Below are positions 23,374 through 34,500 of a stretch of 36,582 bases of DNA, piece after piece. Source of the DNA: Bacteroidales bacterium (lineage in GTDB: Bacteria > Bacteroidota > Bacteroidia > Bacteroidales > UBA7960); NCBI GenBank assembly GCA_003559735.1, contig PWKN01000161.1, forward strand, positions 1 to 36,582, given 5' to 3'. The notes under the pieces were generated by a model that was not told the DNA's origin, did no database searches, and worked only from the letters and a program-made list of their open reading frames with translations. The stretch's first letter is position 1. Each line of letters starts with the position of its first letter. Position numbers and translations under genes: made by a program.

Positions 23374-24084
23374 TCAGTCTTTTTGCATGTGCCGGCGGTG
23401 TACATAGTTTGCAAGTTTGCCGATCGTTGCCTCAGACCGGGTTGCATCCCAGGAATATTCAACACCAAGTTTGTTCAGGTAATCAAAAGCAGCATTTGTG
23501 TCTTCCATTGAGTTGAGTTTCTCAATGGCAGCATGATAGTCCTGTATGTTGCCATTGAATAACTCGTTAATGAACAAAAACTTTTCGTTCACCCCGATCA
23601 CTTCCCTGAGGTTTGAAACAGGGTGCTGCTGCATCCGTGAACCTATGCTCGTATCTTTTTCCTGGTCGGCGATGCGTTGATGGAGGCTGTCGTCAGATTT
23701 CTTTATAAACTGGTCTCCAATGGTTTGATTGCTGTGTTCAGCCAGGTTATCTATCACCGCCTTGTTCCCGTTTGCAGGTTTTTCCTGTTCGTGCTGCACG
23801 GGTGGTAACATTTGTTCGTCCTGAGACCGTACCGCCTCTTTTTTGTCCACCGTACCCTCTTCCCGTTGCTCAACAGCCGCATCTTCCCGTTGCTCAACGG
23901 CCGTATCAGCAGGAACTGACCTGAGACTCTCGAAGCATCTGTAAAGCAAACGCAGGTCATCTCTCACCAGGTCAATATCCAGGGTAAGATCCTTTTCCGG
24001 ATGATGCTGGTTTATTTCATTCGTTCTGTTAACAATCTCTTCAAGCAAATAGAGTATTTTATCCTTAATTTCCTTTTGACTCAT
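23374..24084 (-). CDS. Bacteroidota-conserved protein of unknown function
   Basis: 236 residues, no signal peptide or membrane segment. An N-terminal helical part (about 1-62) is followed by a low-complexity charged linker (about 62-130) with a short repeat, AVEQREDA/AVEQREEG. The conserved C-terminus begins at LREVIGVNEKFLFINELFNGNIQDY and continues AIEKLNSM... AFDYLNKLG. I recognise that C-terminal pattern as recurrent in Bacteroidota hypothetical proteins but know no function for it. It is transcribed just ahead of rsmI (9 bp) and divergently from tdk. A structural or cell-division-linked role is only a guess. Confidence 0.75.
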   Translation of the reverse strand: MSQKEIKDKILYLLEEIVNRTNEINQHHPEKDLTLDIDLVRDDLRLLYRCFESLRSVPADTAVEQREDAAVEQREEGTVDKKEAVRSQDEQMLPPVQHEQEKPANGNKAVIDNLAEHSNQTIGDQFIKKSDDSLHQRIADQEKDTSIGSRMQQHPVSNLREVIGVNEKFLFINELFNGNIQDYHAAIEKLNSMEDTNAAFDYLNKLGVEYSWDATRSEATIGKLANYVHRRHMQKD

Positions 24085-24196
24085 ACACGTACACGTTTTT
24101 TTGTTTGCTTTTTATGAATATTGCAGGCTAAGATACAAAACGATGTAAAGTTATGTTTATTTTTGTGTATTTGGAACGATTTTATTTCTGTAGCCG

Positions 24197-24778
24197 ATGT
24201 TTCTGGAAAATGATACCGATCGTACAAGCGGCCGTGGCTGGATAGAGGTCATATGCGGGAGCATGTTCTCAGGAAAGACAGAGGAACTGATCCGCCGGCT
24301 GAACCGTGCCCGTATTGCAAAGATGAAGGTAGAGATCTTCAAACCCGGTGTCGATACCCGCTTTGATGAAGAAAAAGTTGTTTCGCATGACGAAAATGAG
24401 ATCCTTTCCACACCTGTACCCTCATCCGGTAATATTTTGCTGATGGCCAACAATGTCGATGTTGTTGGCATTGACGAGGCACAGTTCTTTGATAATGGGT
24501 TGCCCGGTGTTTGCAACCAGCTGGCCGATACAGGCATAAGGGTGATCGTTGCCGGTTTAGACATGGATTTTAAAGGCAAACCCTTTGGTCCGGTACCGGC
24601 CCTTCTTGCCTTGGCCGAATACATTACGAAAGTGCATGCCATATGTGTGCAGTGTGGCAACCTGGCACAATATTCTCACCGCACGGTAACTGATGAAAAG
24701 CTTGTTTTGCTGGGAGAGACCGACGCATATGAACCCCTTTGCCGTAAATGTTTCGGCAAGGCAACATCATACCGGTAA
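24197..24778 (+). CDS. tdk: Thymidine kinase
   Basis: Type II (TK1-like) thymidine kinase, salvaging thymidine to dTMP; 193 residues. The P-loop GSMFSGKT is at 21-28, the catalytic DEAQFF at 93-98, and the structural zinc site uses C150, C153, C182 and C185 (CVQC, CRKC). It starts 112 bp from the divergent 236-residue gene; the shared region is AT-rich with TAnnTTTG-like words but no clean promoter. It converges with pgi. Confidence 0.96.
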   Translation: MFLENDTDRTSGRGWIEVICGSMFSGKTEELIRRLNRARIAKMKVEIFKPGVDTRFDEEKVVSHDENEILSTPVPSSGNILLMANNVDVVGIDEAQFFDNGLPGVCNQLADTGIRVIVAGLDMDFKGKPFGPVPALLALAEYITKVHAICVQCGNLAQYSHRTVTDEKLVLLGETDAYEPLCRKCFGKATSYR

Positions 24779-24857
24779 TGTGTCCGCTGATGCGAAATGG
24801 AATCGACTGCAGATGCAACTTCCTTAAAAAAGTGTTTTTCAAAGAAACAACCCCCTG

Positions 24858-26180
24858 CTAAGATCCGGATCCGGGTTTTCCGAGCAGTTCAAACATATTC
24901 CGTTTGTAGGCTTCTACACCAGGCTGATCAAACGGGTTTACGCCCAGGATATAGCCACTGTAAGCACAGGCCATTTCAAAGAAGTAGATCAGTTCACCCA
25001 AATATCGCTCATTCAACGAAGGGATAGAGATCTTCAGGTTTGGCACCGCTCCGTCAACATGCGCCATCAAGGTTCCTTTCATGGCCATGGCATTTACGTA
25101 GCTCAAACGTTTACCCGCAATATAGTTCAGTCCGTCAAGGTTTTCCGGATCAGACGGAATATGCACTATACGATGTGTTTCTTCGACATCGATCACTGTT
25201 TCAAAGAAGTTCTTCAGTCCATCCTGTATATACTGGCCCAGCGAATGCAGGTCAGTTGTAAAGGCCACCCCTGCCGGGAAAATACCCTTCCCGTCTTTCC
25301 CTTCACTTTCGCCAAACAATTGTTTCCACCATTCGGTAAAATAGAACAGTGATGGGGTGTAGCTTGCAAGTATTTCCGTAGTCTTTCCTTTCCTGTAAAG
25401 GATGTTCCTGATCACGGCATAGGTTGCTGCCGGGTTGTTTTTTAGTGTGTTGTTGCTGATTAAGTGTGATGCCATGGTTTTTGCACCGTGCACCAGATCC
25501 CGGATATGCACACCCGATACTGCAATGGGGAGCAGGCCTGCCGGGGTCAAAACCGAGTAACGGCCACCAACGTCATCGGGTATATCATATGTAGTGTACC
25601 CCTGTTCTCCGGCCAGTCGCTTCAATGCTCCGCGTCGGGCATCAGTAATGGCAATGGTCCTTTCCGCAGCTCCCCGCACACCGTATTTCGCTTCCAGGTG
25701 CTTGCGCAGCAAGCGAAAAGCGATGGCCGGCTCCGTGGTGGTGCCCGACTTGGAAATGACGATTACAGAGTAGTCTTTGTTGTCGAGATACTTCAGCAAG
25801 CCATAGTGATACCCCTCATCAAGATGGTGGCCCGCATAACATATTTCGGGTGGCTGTTTATTATGCTCATTGCCGGTAGCAGGAAAGGTTTCGGATAACG
25901 CCTCGGTTACGGCCCTGGGACCCAGGTAAGAGCCACCAATGCCGATCACCACAACGACGTCTGACCGGGCAGCAATTTTTTGCGCATCAGCTTCCAACCT
26001 GCCAAGAGTGTCCTCATCCGTTTCTTCGGGCAAGTGCACCCATCCAAGGAAGTCGCTCCCTTTCGCGGTTTTGTTCAGAATGTTTTTTTTATGCAGGCCG
26101 GCCTCCTTCTCAAAAAGACTTATTTCCTCTTCAGACACAAAGGGAAGCACCTGCTTGTAATCCAATGATATACTGATCAT
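24858..26180 (-). CDS. pgi: Glucose-6-phosphate isomerase
   Basis: Interconverts glucose-6-phosphate and fructose-6-phosphate in glycolysis and gluconeogenesis. The ATG at 26180 (MISISLDYKQVLPFV) gives 440 residues, the length of the compact bacterial form; an upstream frame extension adds 24 residues of no family character. Visible motifs are VVVIGIGGSYLGPRAV, VISKSGTTTEPAIAFRLL and GESEGKDGKGIFP, with the active-site glutamate region intact. It follows infB by 87 bp on the same strand and may be read through from that operon. Confidence 0.96.
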   Translation of the reverse strand: MISISLDYKQVLPFVSEEEISLFEKEAGLHKKNILNKTAKGSDFLGWVHLPEETDEDTLGRLEADAQKIAARSDVVVVIGIGGSYLGPRAVTEALSETFPATGNEHNKQPPEICYAGHHLDEGYHYGLLKYLDNKDYSVIVISKSGTTTEPAIAFRLLRKHLEAKYGVRGAAERTIAITDARRGALKRLAGEQGYTTYDIPDDVGGRYSVLTPAGLLPIAVSGVHIRDLVHGAKTMASHLISNNTLKNNPAATYAVIRNILYRKGKTTEILASYTPSLFYFTEWWKQLFGESEGKDGKGIFPAGVAFTTDLHSLGQYIQDGLKNFFETVIDVEETHRIVHIPSDPENLDGLNYIAGKRLSYVNAMAMKGTLMAHVDGAVPNLKISIPSLNERYLGELIYFFEMACAYSGYILGVNPFDQPGVEAYKRNMFELLGKPGSGS

Positions 26181-26267
26181 ACAATTGACTTTATGGGGCA
26201 GGCAACAAGACGGATGAACTATTCCTGGTGTTTCATTTGAACCAGCCGGCAAAACGGCCGCGGCAGA

Positions 26268-29192
26268 CTATTCCAGCTTACGTGCCACTTCGACGGTTTC
26301 AAATGCTTCGATGATATCGCCTACTTTGATATCATTGAACCGTTCTATGTTCAATCCGCATTCGTATCCTGCCGACACTTCTTTTACATCATCCTTGAAC
26401 CGTTTCAGTGAGCCAAGATTCCCGGTAAACACCACGATGCCATCCCTGATCAGGCGGATACTTGAATTCCGGTGAATTTTTCCGTCCAGTACCATGCAGC
26501 CCGCCACAGTTCCGACTTTGGTTATTTTAAACACATCCCTCACCTCGATATTGGCGGTAATACGTTCTTCTATTTCGGGCGACAGCATCCCCTCGATAGC
26601 AGATTTTAGCTCGTTAATGGCATTATAGATGACACTGTACAGTCGTATATCGATTTGTTCCTGTTCGGCAAGCTTCCTGGCCGATACAGATGGCCTTACC
26701 TGGAATCCAATAATGATGGCGTTGGATGCTGATGCCAGCAGCACATCTCCTTCTGTGATCTGTCCCACTGCTTTATGAATGATGTTGACCTGGATCTCGT
26801 CTGTTGACAATTTCAAAAGCGAGTCGCTGAGGGCTTCCACTGATCCGTCTACATCACCTTTTACAATCACATTGAGCTCCTTGAAGTCACCGATGGCGAT
26901 CCTTCTTCCGATTTCATCCAATGTGATGTGTTTTTGTGTTCGCAGGCCCTGTTCCCGGATCAGTTGCTGGCGCTTGGTGGTGATGTTTTTGGCATCACTT
27001 TCGTTCTTCATCACATTAAAGGTATCACCAGCCTGCGGAGCACCATCCAGTCCCAGTATCAGCACAGGACTTGATGGCCCGGCTTCCCTGATGCGCTGAC
27101 CCCGTTCGTTGAACATGGCCTTCACCTTTCCATGTGTCGTACCGGCTACCACTATGTCGCCCACATGGAGCGTTCCATTCTGAACAAGGATCGTTGCGAT
27201 AAAGCCACGTCCTTTATCAAGTGATGATTCAATAACGGTACCGGAGGCATTCTTTGACGGATTTGCCTGGAGCTCGAGTATTTCCGATTCCAGTACCACT
27301 TTTTCCAACAGGTTATCTATATTCAATCCTTGTTTTGCAGATATTTCCTGACTTTGAAACTTGCCACCCCAGTCTTCTACCAGGATGTTGAGATTCGCCA
27401 GTTCCTCTTTCACTTTCTCGGGAGCGTCATTTTCCTTGTCAATTTTATTGATGGCAATGACGATGGGTACACCTGCCGCCTGCGCGTGGTTAATGGCTTC
27501 CACTGTCTGTGGCATCACGCTGTCGTCAGCCGCTACTACAATAATGGCAACATCGGTTACTTTGGCCCCCCTGGCACGCATGGCTGTAAATGCTTCATGT
27601 CCGGGAGTATCCAGAAACGTTATGGATTTTCCGTTCTCAAGTTCTACGGCATATGCACCGATATGCTGCGTAATTCCACCAGCTTCACCAGCAATGATGT
27701 TAGAATGCCGTATATGGTCAAGCAGCGATGTTTTTCCATGGTCTACGTGTCCCATAACAGTGACAATAGGTGCCCGTTCTGCCAGGTCGGAAGGATCATC
27801 TGCTTCCTCCTCTATCACTTCCTGTGAGTCAGCACTCACAAAATTCACATCAAAGCCAAACTCATCGGCGACAATGGTGATCGTTTCCGCATCAAGCCGT
27901 TGATTTATGGATACAAAGAGACCGAGCGACATACAGGCAGATATGATCTCATTTACAGACACATCCATCATACTGGCAAGTTCAGATGCCGAAATAAATT
28001 CAGTCACCTCCAGGGTTTTCTGTTGCGAAGCTGCCTGTTCCTGTTCCTTTTCTTTTTGCTGCTGCTGTATTTCCCTTTTTAACCGGCGATGTTTGGCCGC
28101 TTTCGATTTCCCGGTTGCACTAAGGTTGGCCAGTGTCTCTTTTATTTGACGGGAGATCTCCTCTTCCGATACCTCAGGTTTAATTTGTACTCTTTTCCCC
28201 TTTCGATATTTGGCGGTTTCCTTTTTTGTCTCTTTCTTGTCTTGCTGAACGGGTTGCTGATCGGCCGGCTTTTCTTTTTTAATGCGTTTCCGTTTGCGCT
28301 TTTTTCCTTTGCCTGGATCGGAAGAGGATGCAACAGGTTTCTTGGTTTCCTCCTTTTTGTCGGGAAGATCCATCTTTCCCAGGATGGTCGGACCTTCCAG
28401 TTTTTTAAACTTTGTCTGATAATGTTCTCGTAGCGAACGCTCTTTTTCTTCTGTGGTTTCTTCTTTTGTTTCTTTCTCAGCGGGTGCTGCTGCATCTTCC
28501 TTCTTCGCTGGCTCTGCTGGTTTATCGCTGGGGGGCGTTTCCTCGTCAGACTTTATGACGGTTGGAGGCTCCGGTGTTTCTTCCTTTTCTTGTGGTTCTT
28601 TCTCCGGTTTGGCTTTTTTCTTTTTCTTCGGCTTTGATTCTTCCAGGTCAATTTTTCCAAGAACCTTCAGCCTGCTTTCTTCTTTCTTTTGTTTCTGCTC
28701 CTCTTCTGCTGCAATTTTCGCCTCTTTCTCCTCCCCTGTCCGTTCCGCTTCTTTTTTATCTTCAGCTGGTTTTTCTTTTTGGGATTCGATTTTTTCCGGA
28801 TGATCAGGTACTTCGGGTTTTTCCTCCCCTGGTTCCTTGTCGCCAACAGGCTGTTCCTGTTTTTCTGTTCCGGCCTTCATGTCTTTTATAAACAGTTCTT
28901 CCTCCCCTTCATCAGCTCTTCGTTCTTCTTTTTCCTTCTCCTCCTCTTTGCCAATTGAGATGCTTTCCCTCTTTTTCAGGCTTAACCCAACCTTGCGGGT
29001 TGCTTCTTTCAGGTTTTTCTCACTTTGAAACTCCTCAAACAAAAGCCCATATGCCTCCTGAGAGATCTTTGCATTGGGGTTGTTATCGACAGATATCCCT
29101 TTTTTGCCCAGGAAATCCACGATGGTTGTCAACCCGATGTTAAATTCTCTGGCGACTTTACTTAATCTTTTTGTTTTGGTGCCTTCAGTCAT
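26268..29192 (-). CDS. infB: Translation initiation factor IF-2
   Basis: Delivers initiator tRNA to the 30S subunit. It has 974 residues. An IF2-N module is at about 7-56, followed by a roughly 330-residue low-complexity Lys/Glu-rich linker. A second IF2-N-like part is at about 394-452, and the G domain has GHVDHGKT at 481-488, then DTPGHEAF and NKID. Domains II to IV run to the C-terminus. The linker carries the short repeated motif LGKIDL / LGKMDL (about 178 and 271), which I associate with Bacteroidota IF-2. It follows nusA by 64 bp in the rimP-nusA-infB operon. The purine-rich linker produces long spurious open frames on the other strand. Confidence 0.97.
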   Translation of the reverse strand: MTEGTKTKRLSKVAREFNIGLTTIVDFLGKKGISVDNNPNAKISQEAYGLLFEEFQSEKNLKEATRKVGLSLKKRESISIGKEEEKEKEERRADEGEEELFIKDMKAGTEKQEQPVGDKEPGEEKPEVPDHPEKIESQKEKPAEDKKEAERTGEEKEAKIAAEEEQKQKKEESRLKVLGKIDLEESKPKKKKKAKPEKEPQEKEETPEPPTVIKSDEETPPSDKPAEPAKKEDAAAPAEKETKEETTEEKERSLREHYQTKFKKLEGPTILGKMDLPDKKEETKKPVASSSDPGKGKKRKRKRIKKEKPADQQPVQQDKKETKKETAKYRKGKRVQIKPEVSEEEISRQIKETLANLSATGKSKAAKHRRLKREIQQQQKEKEQEQAASQQKTLEVTEFISASELASMMDVSVNEIISACMSLGLFVSINQRLDAETITIVADEFGFDVNFVSADSQEVIEEEADDPSDLAERAPIVTVMGHVDHGKTSLLDHIRHSNIIAGEAGGITQHIGAYAVELENGKSITFLDTPGHEAFTAMRARGAKVTDVAIIVVAADDSVMPQTVEAINHAQAAGVPIVIAINKIDKENDAPEKVKEELANLNILVEDWGGKFQSQEISAKQGLNIDNLLEKVVLESEILELQANPSKNASGTVIESSLDKGRGFIATILVQNGTLHVGDIVVAGTTHGKVKAMFNERGQRIREAGPSSPVLILGLDGAPQAGDTFNVMKNESDAKNITTKRQQLIREQGLRTQKHITLDEIGRRIAIGDFKELNVIVKGDVDGSVEALSDSLLKLSTDEIQVNIIHKAVGQITEGDVLLASASNAIIIGFQVRPSVSARKLAEQEQIDIRLYSVIYNAINELKSAIEGMLSPEIEERITANIEVRDVFKITKVGTVAGCMVLDGKIHRNSSIRLIRDGIVVFTGNLGSLKRFKDDVKEVSAGYECGLNIERFNDIKVGDIIEAFETVEVARKLE

Positions 29193-29256
29193 ATGCAGCT
29201 ATTGGTTGTTTTATTATTTTTCCTGGCCGGGAAAAACAGTGCAAATTTAGGGTATT

Positions 29257-30492
29257 TTATTCAAACTCTGCTTTTAATATACGCATCACGTCTTCTACCG
29301 TTTCCTGTTCAAGGTCTGTCCGGTTAACAAGGTCTGCAACAGTCAGGCTCAACACACTTTTGGCTGTATCACACCCAACTTTTTTGAGCTCATCAATGAT
29401 CCAGCCTTCGATTTCATCACTGAACTCGGTTATATCCACGTCTTCACCTTCTATATCGGTTTCGCGATAAACATCTATTTCATAACCAGTAAGCAAACCT
29501 GCGAGTTTAATATTAAATCCTCCTTTCCCTATTGCCAGTGAAACCTGATCTGGTTTCAGAAAAACTTCTGCCCTCTTGTTTTCTTCATCAATTTTTATGG
29601 AAGAAATTTTCGCCGGACTCAGTGCCCTTGATATATAGAGGTTTGAGTTTGTGGTATAGTTTATAACATCAATATTTTCGTTGCGCAACTCTCTGACGAT
29701 CCCATGAATTCGTGATCCTTTCATTCCCACGCAGGCTCCCACCGGGTCAATCCGGTCATCATACGATTCGACGGCTACCTTGGCACGTTCACCCGGAACC
29801 CTGACGATCTTCCTGATGGTAATCAGTCCGTCATACACCTCGGGCACTTCCTGTTCAAAAAGTCGTTCAAGAAAAACCGGGGATGTCCGGCTGATAATGA
29901 TCAGCGGATTGTTGTTCTTGATCTCGACCCTTGAAACGACTGCCCGGATCGTATCTCCCTTGCGATAAAAATCAGAAGGGATCTGTTCGGTTTTTGGCAA
30001 TATCAGCTCAATGTCTTCATCATCAAGCGCCAGGATCTCTTTTTTCCAAACCTGGTAAACCTCTGCCGTAACCAGGTCACCAATTTGTTCCTTATATTTC
30101 CTGTAAATACTGTCTTTTTCAAGTTCCAGTATTTTTGATGCAAGGTTTTGTCTTATGGCCAGGATTTCCCTTCTGCCAAAGTCACTCATTTTTACAGGCT
30201 CAGACACATCTTCCCCAATTTCAAAATCCGGCTCGATCTTTATCGCATCGGAATAGGCAATCTGTGAGTTCTCATCCTCTACTTCACCGTCTTCAACGAT
30301 CACACGGTTTCTCCATACTTCAAGATCTCCTTTGTCGATGTTCACTATAATATCAAAGTTATCTGCCGACCCGTATTTCTTTTCCAGCATACTGCCAAAA
30401 ACATCTTCCAGGATCAGCATCATGGTAGAGCGGTCAATGTTCTTGAACTCTTTAAATTCCGAGAACGACTCAACCAAATTAATTGTTTCCAT
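29257..30492 (-). CDS. nusA: Transcription termination/antitermination factor NusA
   Basis: RNA-polymerase-binding factor for pausing, termination and antitermination, 411 residues. The N-terminal domain METINLVESFSEFKE.. to about 125 is followed by an S1 domain. Two KH domains carry the GMKGSRIHGIVREL and AIGKGGFNIKLAGLL GxxG loops. A short helical tail (IDELKKVGCDTAKSVLSLTVADLVNRT) replaces the two acidic repeats of enterobacterial NusA, as in many short NusA proteins. It lies between rimP and infB. Confidence 0.97.
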   Translation of the reverse strand: METINLVESFSEFKEFKNIDRSTMMLILEDVFGSMLEKKYGSADNFDIIVNIDKGDLEVWRNRVIVEDGEVEDENSQIAYSDAIKIEPDFEIGEDVSEPVKMSDFGRREILAIRQNLASKILELEKDSIYRKYKEQIGDLVTAEVYQVWKKEILALDDEDIELILPKTEQIPSDFYRKGDTIRAVVSRVEIKNNNPLIIISRTSPVFLERLFEQEVPEVYDGLITIRKIVRVPGERAKVAVESYDDRIDPVGACVGMKGSRIHGIVRELRNENIDVINYTTNSNLYISRALSPAKISSIKIDEENKRAEVFLKPDQVSLAIGKGGFNIKLAGLLTGYEIDVYRETDIEGEDVDITEFSDEIEGWIIDELKKVGCDTAKSVLSLTVADLVNRTDLEQETVEDVMRILKAEFE

Positions 30493-30648
30493 TTTTTGTG
30501 CTCTGTTTGTGTTATACGTTCTGTATGATTATTTCTCTGGCAACGTTTGTTGATATCTCAAATGTGATGCTGACATACCTGGTCAGCGACAGAATCAAGC
30601 CCTGAACCCGGACATTATCGCTCAAGCACCTGAGCTTACGGATACCCT
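30493..30648 (-). other. 156-bp rimP-nusA spacer with hairpin
   Basis: Unusually wide for this operon. It contains GCTCA/TGAGC with a 6-nt loop (30620-30635) 14 bp past the rimP stop, without a T-run, so RNA processing or attenuation is possible but unproven. No small ORF with protein character was seen. Confidence 0.45.
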
Positions 30649-31125
30649 CTATTTAAATGACACCCGTACCCTGGCTTCCTTAATTTCACTAAACGGTATG
30701 AACGTGCCGGATCCTGTATTGGTGTCGGGCTCCTTTTTTTTCTTTTTCCCTTTATCGGGGATCTCTTTTTCCAGCACGATCCCTTCTTCAGTAACCTCTG
30801 TCATTTTCCCCTTGTGCGTGCGCTGGTCATTGCCGGCAATTTCCATGCGCCTGCCTATGTTGTTGACAAACTGGCGATGCAGCTGCAGTGGCTGTCCGAC
30901 ACCCACCGATGAAACCATGAGTTCAAAATCCTCATCATCCCTGTTTAACTGGCATTCAATATGCCGGCTAAGGTCTGTACAATCATCAATGGTAACCCCT
31001 TCATCGCCATCTATAAACACCATGATCTTTTTTTGCGGGGTAACCCGTGCATTTACAAGAAACCTGCCGGAGCCCTCCAGGTATCCGTTCACAATGCCGG
31101 ATATGGCTTTTTCATTGATCATCAT
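30649..31125 (-). CDS. rimP: Ribosome maturation factor RimP
   Basis: Assembly factor for the 30S subunit, 158 residues (157 if the second ATG is used). Typical features are VFIDGDEGVTIDDCTDLSRHIE in the first domain and the YELMVSSVGVGQPL-like segment (here FELMVSSVGVGQPLQLHRQF) leading to the SH3-like C-terminal half. The C-terminal linker is Lys-rich (KGKKKKKEPD). It is the first gene of the rimP-nusA-infB operon, preceded by a leader of over 200 nt. Confidence 0.95.
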   Translation of the reverse strand: MMINEKAISGIVNGYLEGSGRFLVNARVTPQKKIMVFIDGDEGVTIDDCTDLSRHIECQLNRDDEDFELMVSSVGVGQPLQLHRQFVNNIGRRMEIAGNDQRTHKGKMTEVTEEGIVLEKEIPDKGKKKKKEPDTNTGSGTFIPFSEIKEARVRVSFK

Positions 31126-31350
31126 CGGTAACGCTGTAAGCGCATTTTATTCATTTACTGCCCGGTAAAAAACCACCAGGATCCGCCCTGCCTGTCGCCT
31201 GAAGAAGTCTCCGTTATCTGTGTTTGCACTTCTGTTCGCAGGATTTCCGGCCAGACAATGCCATGACTAACCAACTGAACCCCAATAACAAAGGGGACTT
31301 GTTGGCCCCCTTTCTTACCCGGCAAAAACCAAAATTTCACCGCAAAGGTA
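31126..31350 (-). promoter_or_regulatory. rimP operon promoter and long leader
   Basis: TACCTTTG on the minus strand (31343-31350) matches TAnnTTTG, giving an inferred leader of roughly 210 nt. The leader includes an AAAGGGG/CCCCTTT stem, then the 14-mer GTTCAGTTGGTTAG (31267-31280), which is identical to a common tRNA D-arm. GTTAT/ATAAC arms about 77 nt apart surround that motif, but no T-arm is recognisable. Such a long leader on a nusA operon would suit autoregulation. Confidence 0.45.
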
Positions 31351-31434
31351 ATAAATTTCTTTTGATTGGTAAAAAAAACACTGTTTTTTAGCAGCTTAAC
31401 CTACCTTATACATAAAGTATTTCCTTCAAAAGGA

Positions 31435-31449
31435 AAAAGCCGCGCTTTT
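31435..31449 (-). terminator. Candidate terminator after the DUF2723 gene
   Basis: On the minus strand AAAAGC-GCG-GCTTTT is followed by TCCTTTT, about 70 bp past the DUF2723 stop. The stem is short and AT-rich at its base. The stretch 31351-31518 otherwise holds no gene. Confidence 0.4.
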
Positions 31450-31518
31450 GAGAGACTGTATTATTTCATACAGGTAACGTATAAGCAACACAACGGTGGA
31501 TCACAGATTGTAATCTGG

Positions 31519-34500
31519 TCAGAATTGCCTGATCCAGGTTTCGTAATATCGTTCAAAGATATCGTCGGCCTTTTCCTGCAATTCATCCTGTCCGTAAGTT
31601 TGAGCCACACGTGCAATACGCTGCATCATGGCAAGGCTTTCCTGTTTCTTGCCATCAATGCGTGTTGCATCCGGACCGGTAAACTGGAAATAGTAGGCCA
31701 GGTTTTCTTCGTGTATTTCCTTCATCCGCTCAGCGATCTTATTTCCTTTTTCAAACTCGCCGGTCTCGTAATACAATTCTGCCATTAGCAGATTGAAATA
31801 GTTATAGGGGACATTGTACTCGGGCATAATTTCCATGGCCCGGTCGAGGACAGCGACAGCTTTGTCGGTTTTGTTCTCTTCCAGCAATGCTGCGGCAAGT
31901 CGCTGGAATATGTTTCTGAAACTGACTGTCAGCCGCCTGTGGTCTTCATCCAGGTAAACAGACGGGTCGCTCATATTTCCCCATTGAAACTTGTTCATCA
32001 GGTTGTCGTAGAGGATACGGGTATTGATCCTTCCCGGCTCGTTAGGGTCGTGATCCGAGCGAATGGGCACAAGACGGTAGGCCATTCCTTCAAGCTGAAA
32101 ATATTCTTCCAGTCCCATATAAGACTCCCTGCCGGTAGTGATGGCAAAATAGACCGGACGGTCCCAGTTGTTTTCAGCCAGGAAGTTAAGCGCCATCAGG
32201 TGATTCTTATTCATTCCCTGTCCGGGCATTACCCACTCAACCGCATCAACAATAAGGTGGGCATCTTCAGGTGCCACCGTACCATTTTCTACCACTTTGG
32301 CTGAATCAACAGGCAGACGAAACTTATTTGTCGGGAAGTGATCTTCCATTCCCCTGCCGGTGCGTATCCTTGTCCTGTCGGCATCGCTGCCCACAAAGTC
32401 CATCAGCCGCCGGAGGTCGTGATGCCCTTCGAGTCGCTCTTGGATATAGACATAGTCCCTTGTACCATCCCTGTATTGGTGTGGTTCGAAGCTGAATGGC
32501 ACCGGAGCGGCATCGTACGTTTTTCTGCGCACCATATTGTCTATATACCAGTCGGTGTTGAGCAGGCTGAGGTTAACCACTTTGATATCGGTGCGTATTC
32601 CCTCCACCTCCTGGGCATACCAGAGTGGGAAGGTATCATTGTCGCCATTGGTAAAAATAATGGCATCAGGTGCACAAGATTCGAGGTAATTGATGGCAAC
32701 ATCCCTTGCCCCGTATCTTCCTGACCGGTCATGGTCACTCCAGTTTTCCCGAGCCATATGCACGGGAACGAGCAACACACATACAACTGTGACCAAAACC
32801 GCGGCGACGGTCCCCTGTTTTCCCTGTATCAGATCACTCTTCCCGTGCAGCTTTTTGAAGAGGCCATCAATAAGGGCCAAAGCGCCCAGGCCGACCCATA
32901 TGGCAAATGCATAGAACGACCCGATATATGAATAGTCCCTTTCCCTGGGCTGAAATGGCGTTTGGTTAAGGTATATGATAATGGCCAGTCCGGTCATAAA
33001 AAAGAGCAACCCGACCACGAGTGTGTCATTGGGACGTCTTTTCAGCTGATAGAGGAATCCAAGTACCCCCAGCAGGAAAGGGAGCATATAGTATCTGTTG
33101 TATCCAGGGTTTGAAGTGAGGCTTTCGGGCAAGTTGTCCTGCGGACCAAGCCGCCATTGATCTATGAATGGAATGCCTGTGATCCAGTTTCCTTCCAGCG
33201 GACTCCCATGTCCCTGGATGTCGTTTTGCCGGCCACTAAAGTTCCACATCAGGTATCGCAAATACATATGTCCCACCTGGTATGAAAAGAAAAAGCGCAG
33301 GTTTTCCATGAAAGTGGGCTTGTTGATCGTTTGCGGACTCCCATCAAAGCGTGTGGTCCGTATGGGTCGTCCCCTGACATTGCCCCAGTCTTCGTAGGCC
33401 GGCACATGCTGACTCCTGAAGCTGTACATACGCGGAAACAAGGTGGTAAATTGAGGATCATACACCGGTTCCAGCCCTATTCGGGGATTTATGATCTCGT
33501 ACCTTCCTGTTTCGCGGTTTTTACCCCACACCGGGTTGCCATCTTCCATATCGACCACCGGGGCATTATAATATGGTCCGTAAAGCAGGGGCCAGGCACC
33601 ATATTGTTCCCGTCCGAGATAGGCCTTCATGGCCAGGGCATCCTTTGGTGCATTCTCGTTGATGGGCACCTGGGCATTTGAGCGGATCACAAGCATAAAG
33701 AATGACGAATAACCGATAACAAGAAAGGTAAATGCCAGCATCACTGTGTTCAGTGTCACCAGTCGCCGTTTTTGAGTAATATACAGTCCGTATACAATGG
33801 CCGCGATCAAAACAGCAAAGAATATGATGGTGCCGCTGTGGAAAGGGAGTCCGGCAACATTTACAAAAAAGCGTTCAAATTGCCAGTCGAGGTTCAGAAT
33901 GCCAGGAATGATCACAGACTGGATGGCATAAAGAAGCAAGACGGCAATGATGCCTGTAGCTATGATGCCTTTGTTTGTGGGTTTGTATTTTTTGAAATAA
34001 TAGACAAATACAATAGCCGGGATAGCCAGCAGATTGAGCAGGTGGACACCGATCGAAAGACCTATTATATAAAAAATAAGCACCAGCCATTTGTTTGCAT
34101 CGGGCTGATGGGCCCTGGCTTCCCATTGCAATATGGCCCAGAACACGAATGCCGTCAGAAACGCTGAGGTAACATATACCTCAGCCTCAACAGCGGTAAA
34201 CCAGAAAGAATCACTAAATGTGAGGGTCAGCGCACCGGTAAGTCCGCTTCCAAAGATTGCAAAAACCTGTGCTTTGGTCAGTTCATTTCCTGAAGCGATC
34301 AGTTTCCTTGCCAAAATATTGATCGTCCAGAACAAAAACATAACCGCCAGTCCGCCAGCTACAGCCGACATGGTGTTGATCCAGAATGCCACGCGTGATG
34401 TTTCACCCAGCGCAAAAAGGGAGAAAAACCTGGCAAGCATCTGGTATAATGGCGCACCGGGCGGGTGACCAATCTGCAGTTTATAGGACACGGCAATCCT

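Noticed and set aside
28089-28958. Several Phe/Ser-rich open frames on the plus strand
   Set aside because: They mirror the Lys/Glu-rich low-complexity linker of infB; composition alone keeps the opposite strand open.
31155-31340. 61-residue frame with a GTG start in the rimP leader
   Set aside because: It begins almost at the inferred transcription start, has no protein-like pattern, and overlaps the hairpin and tRNA-like motif; better read as leader RNA.
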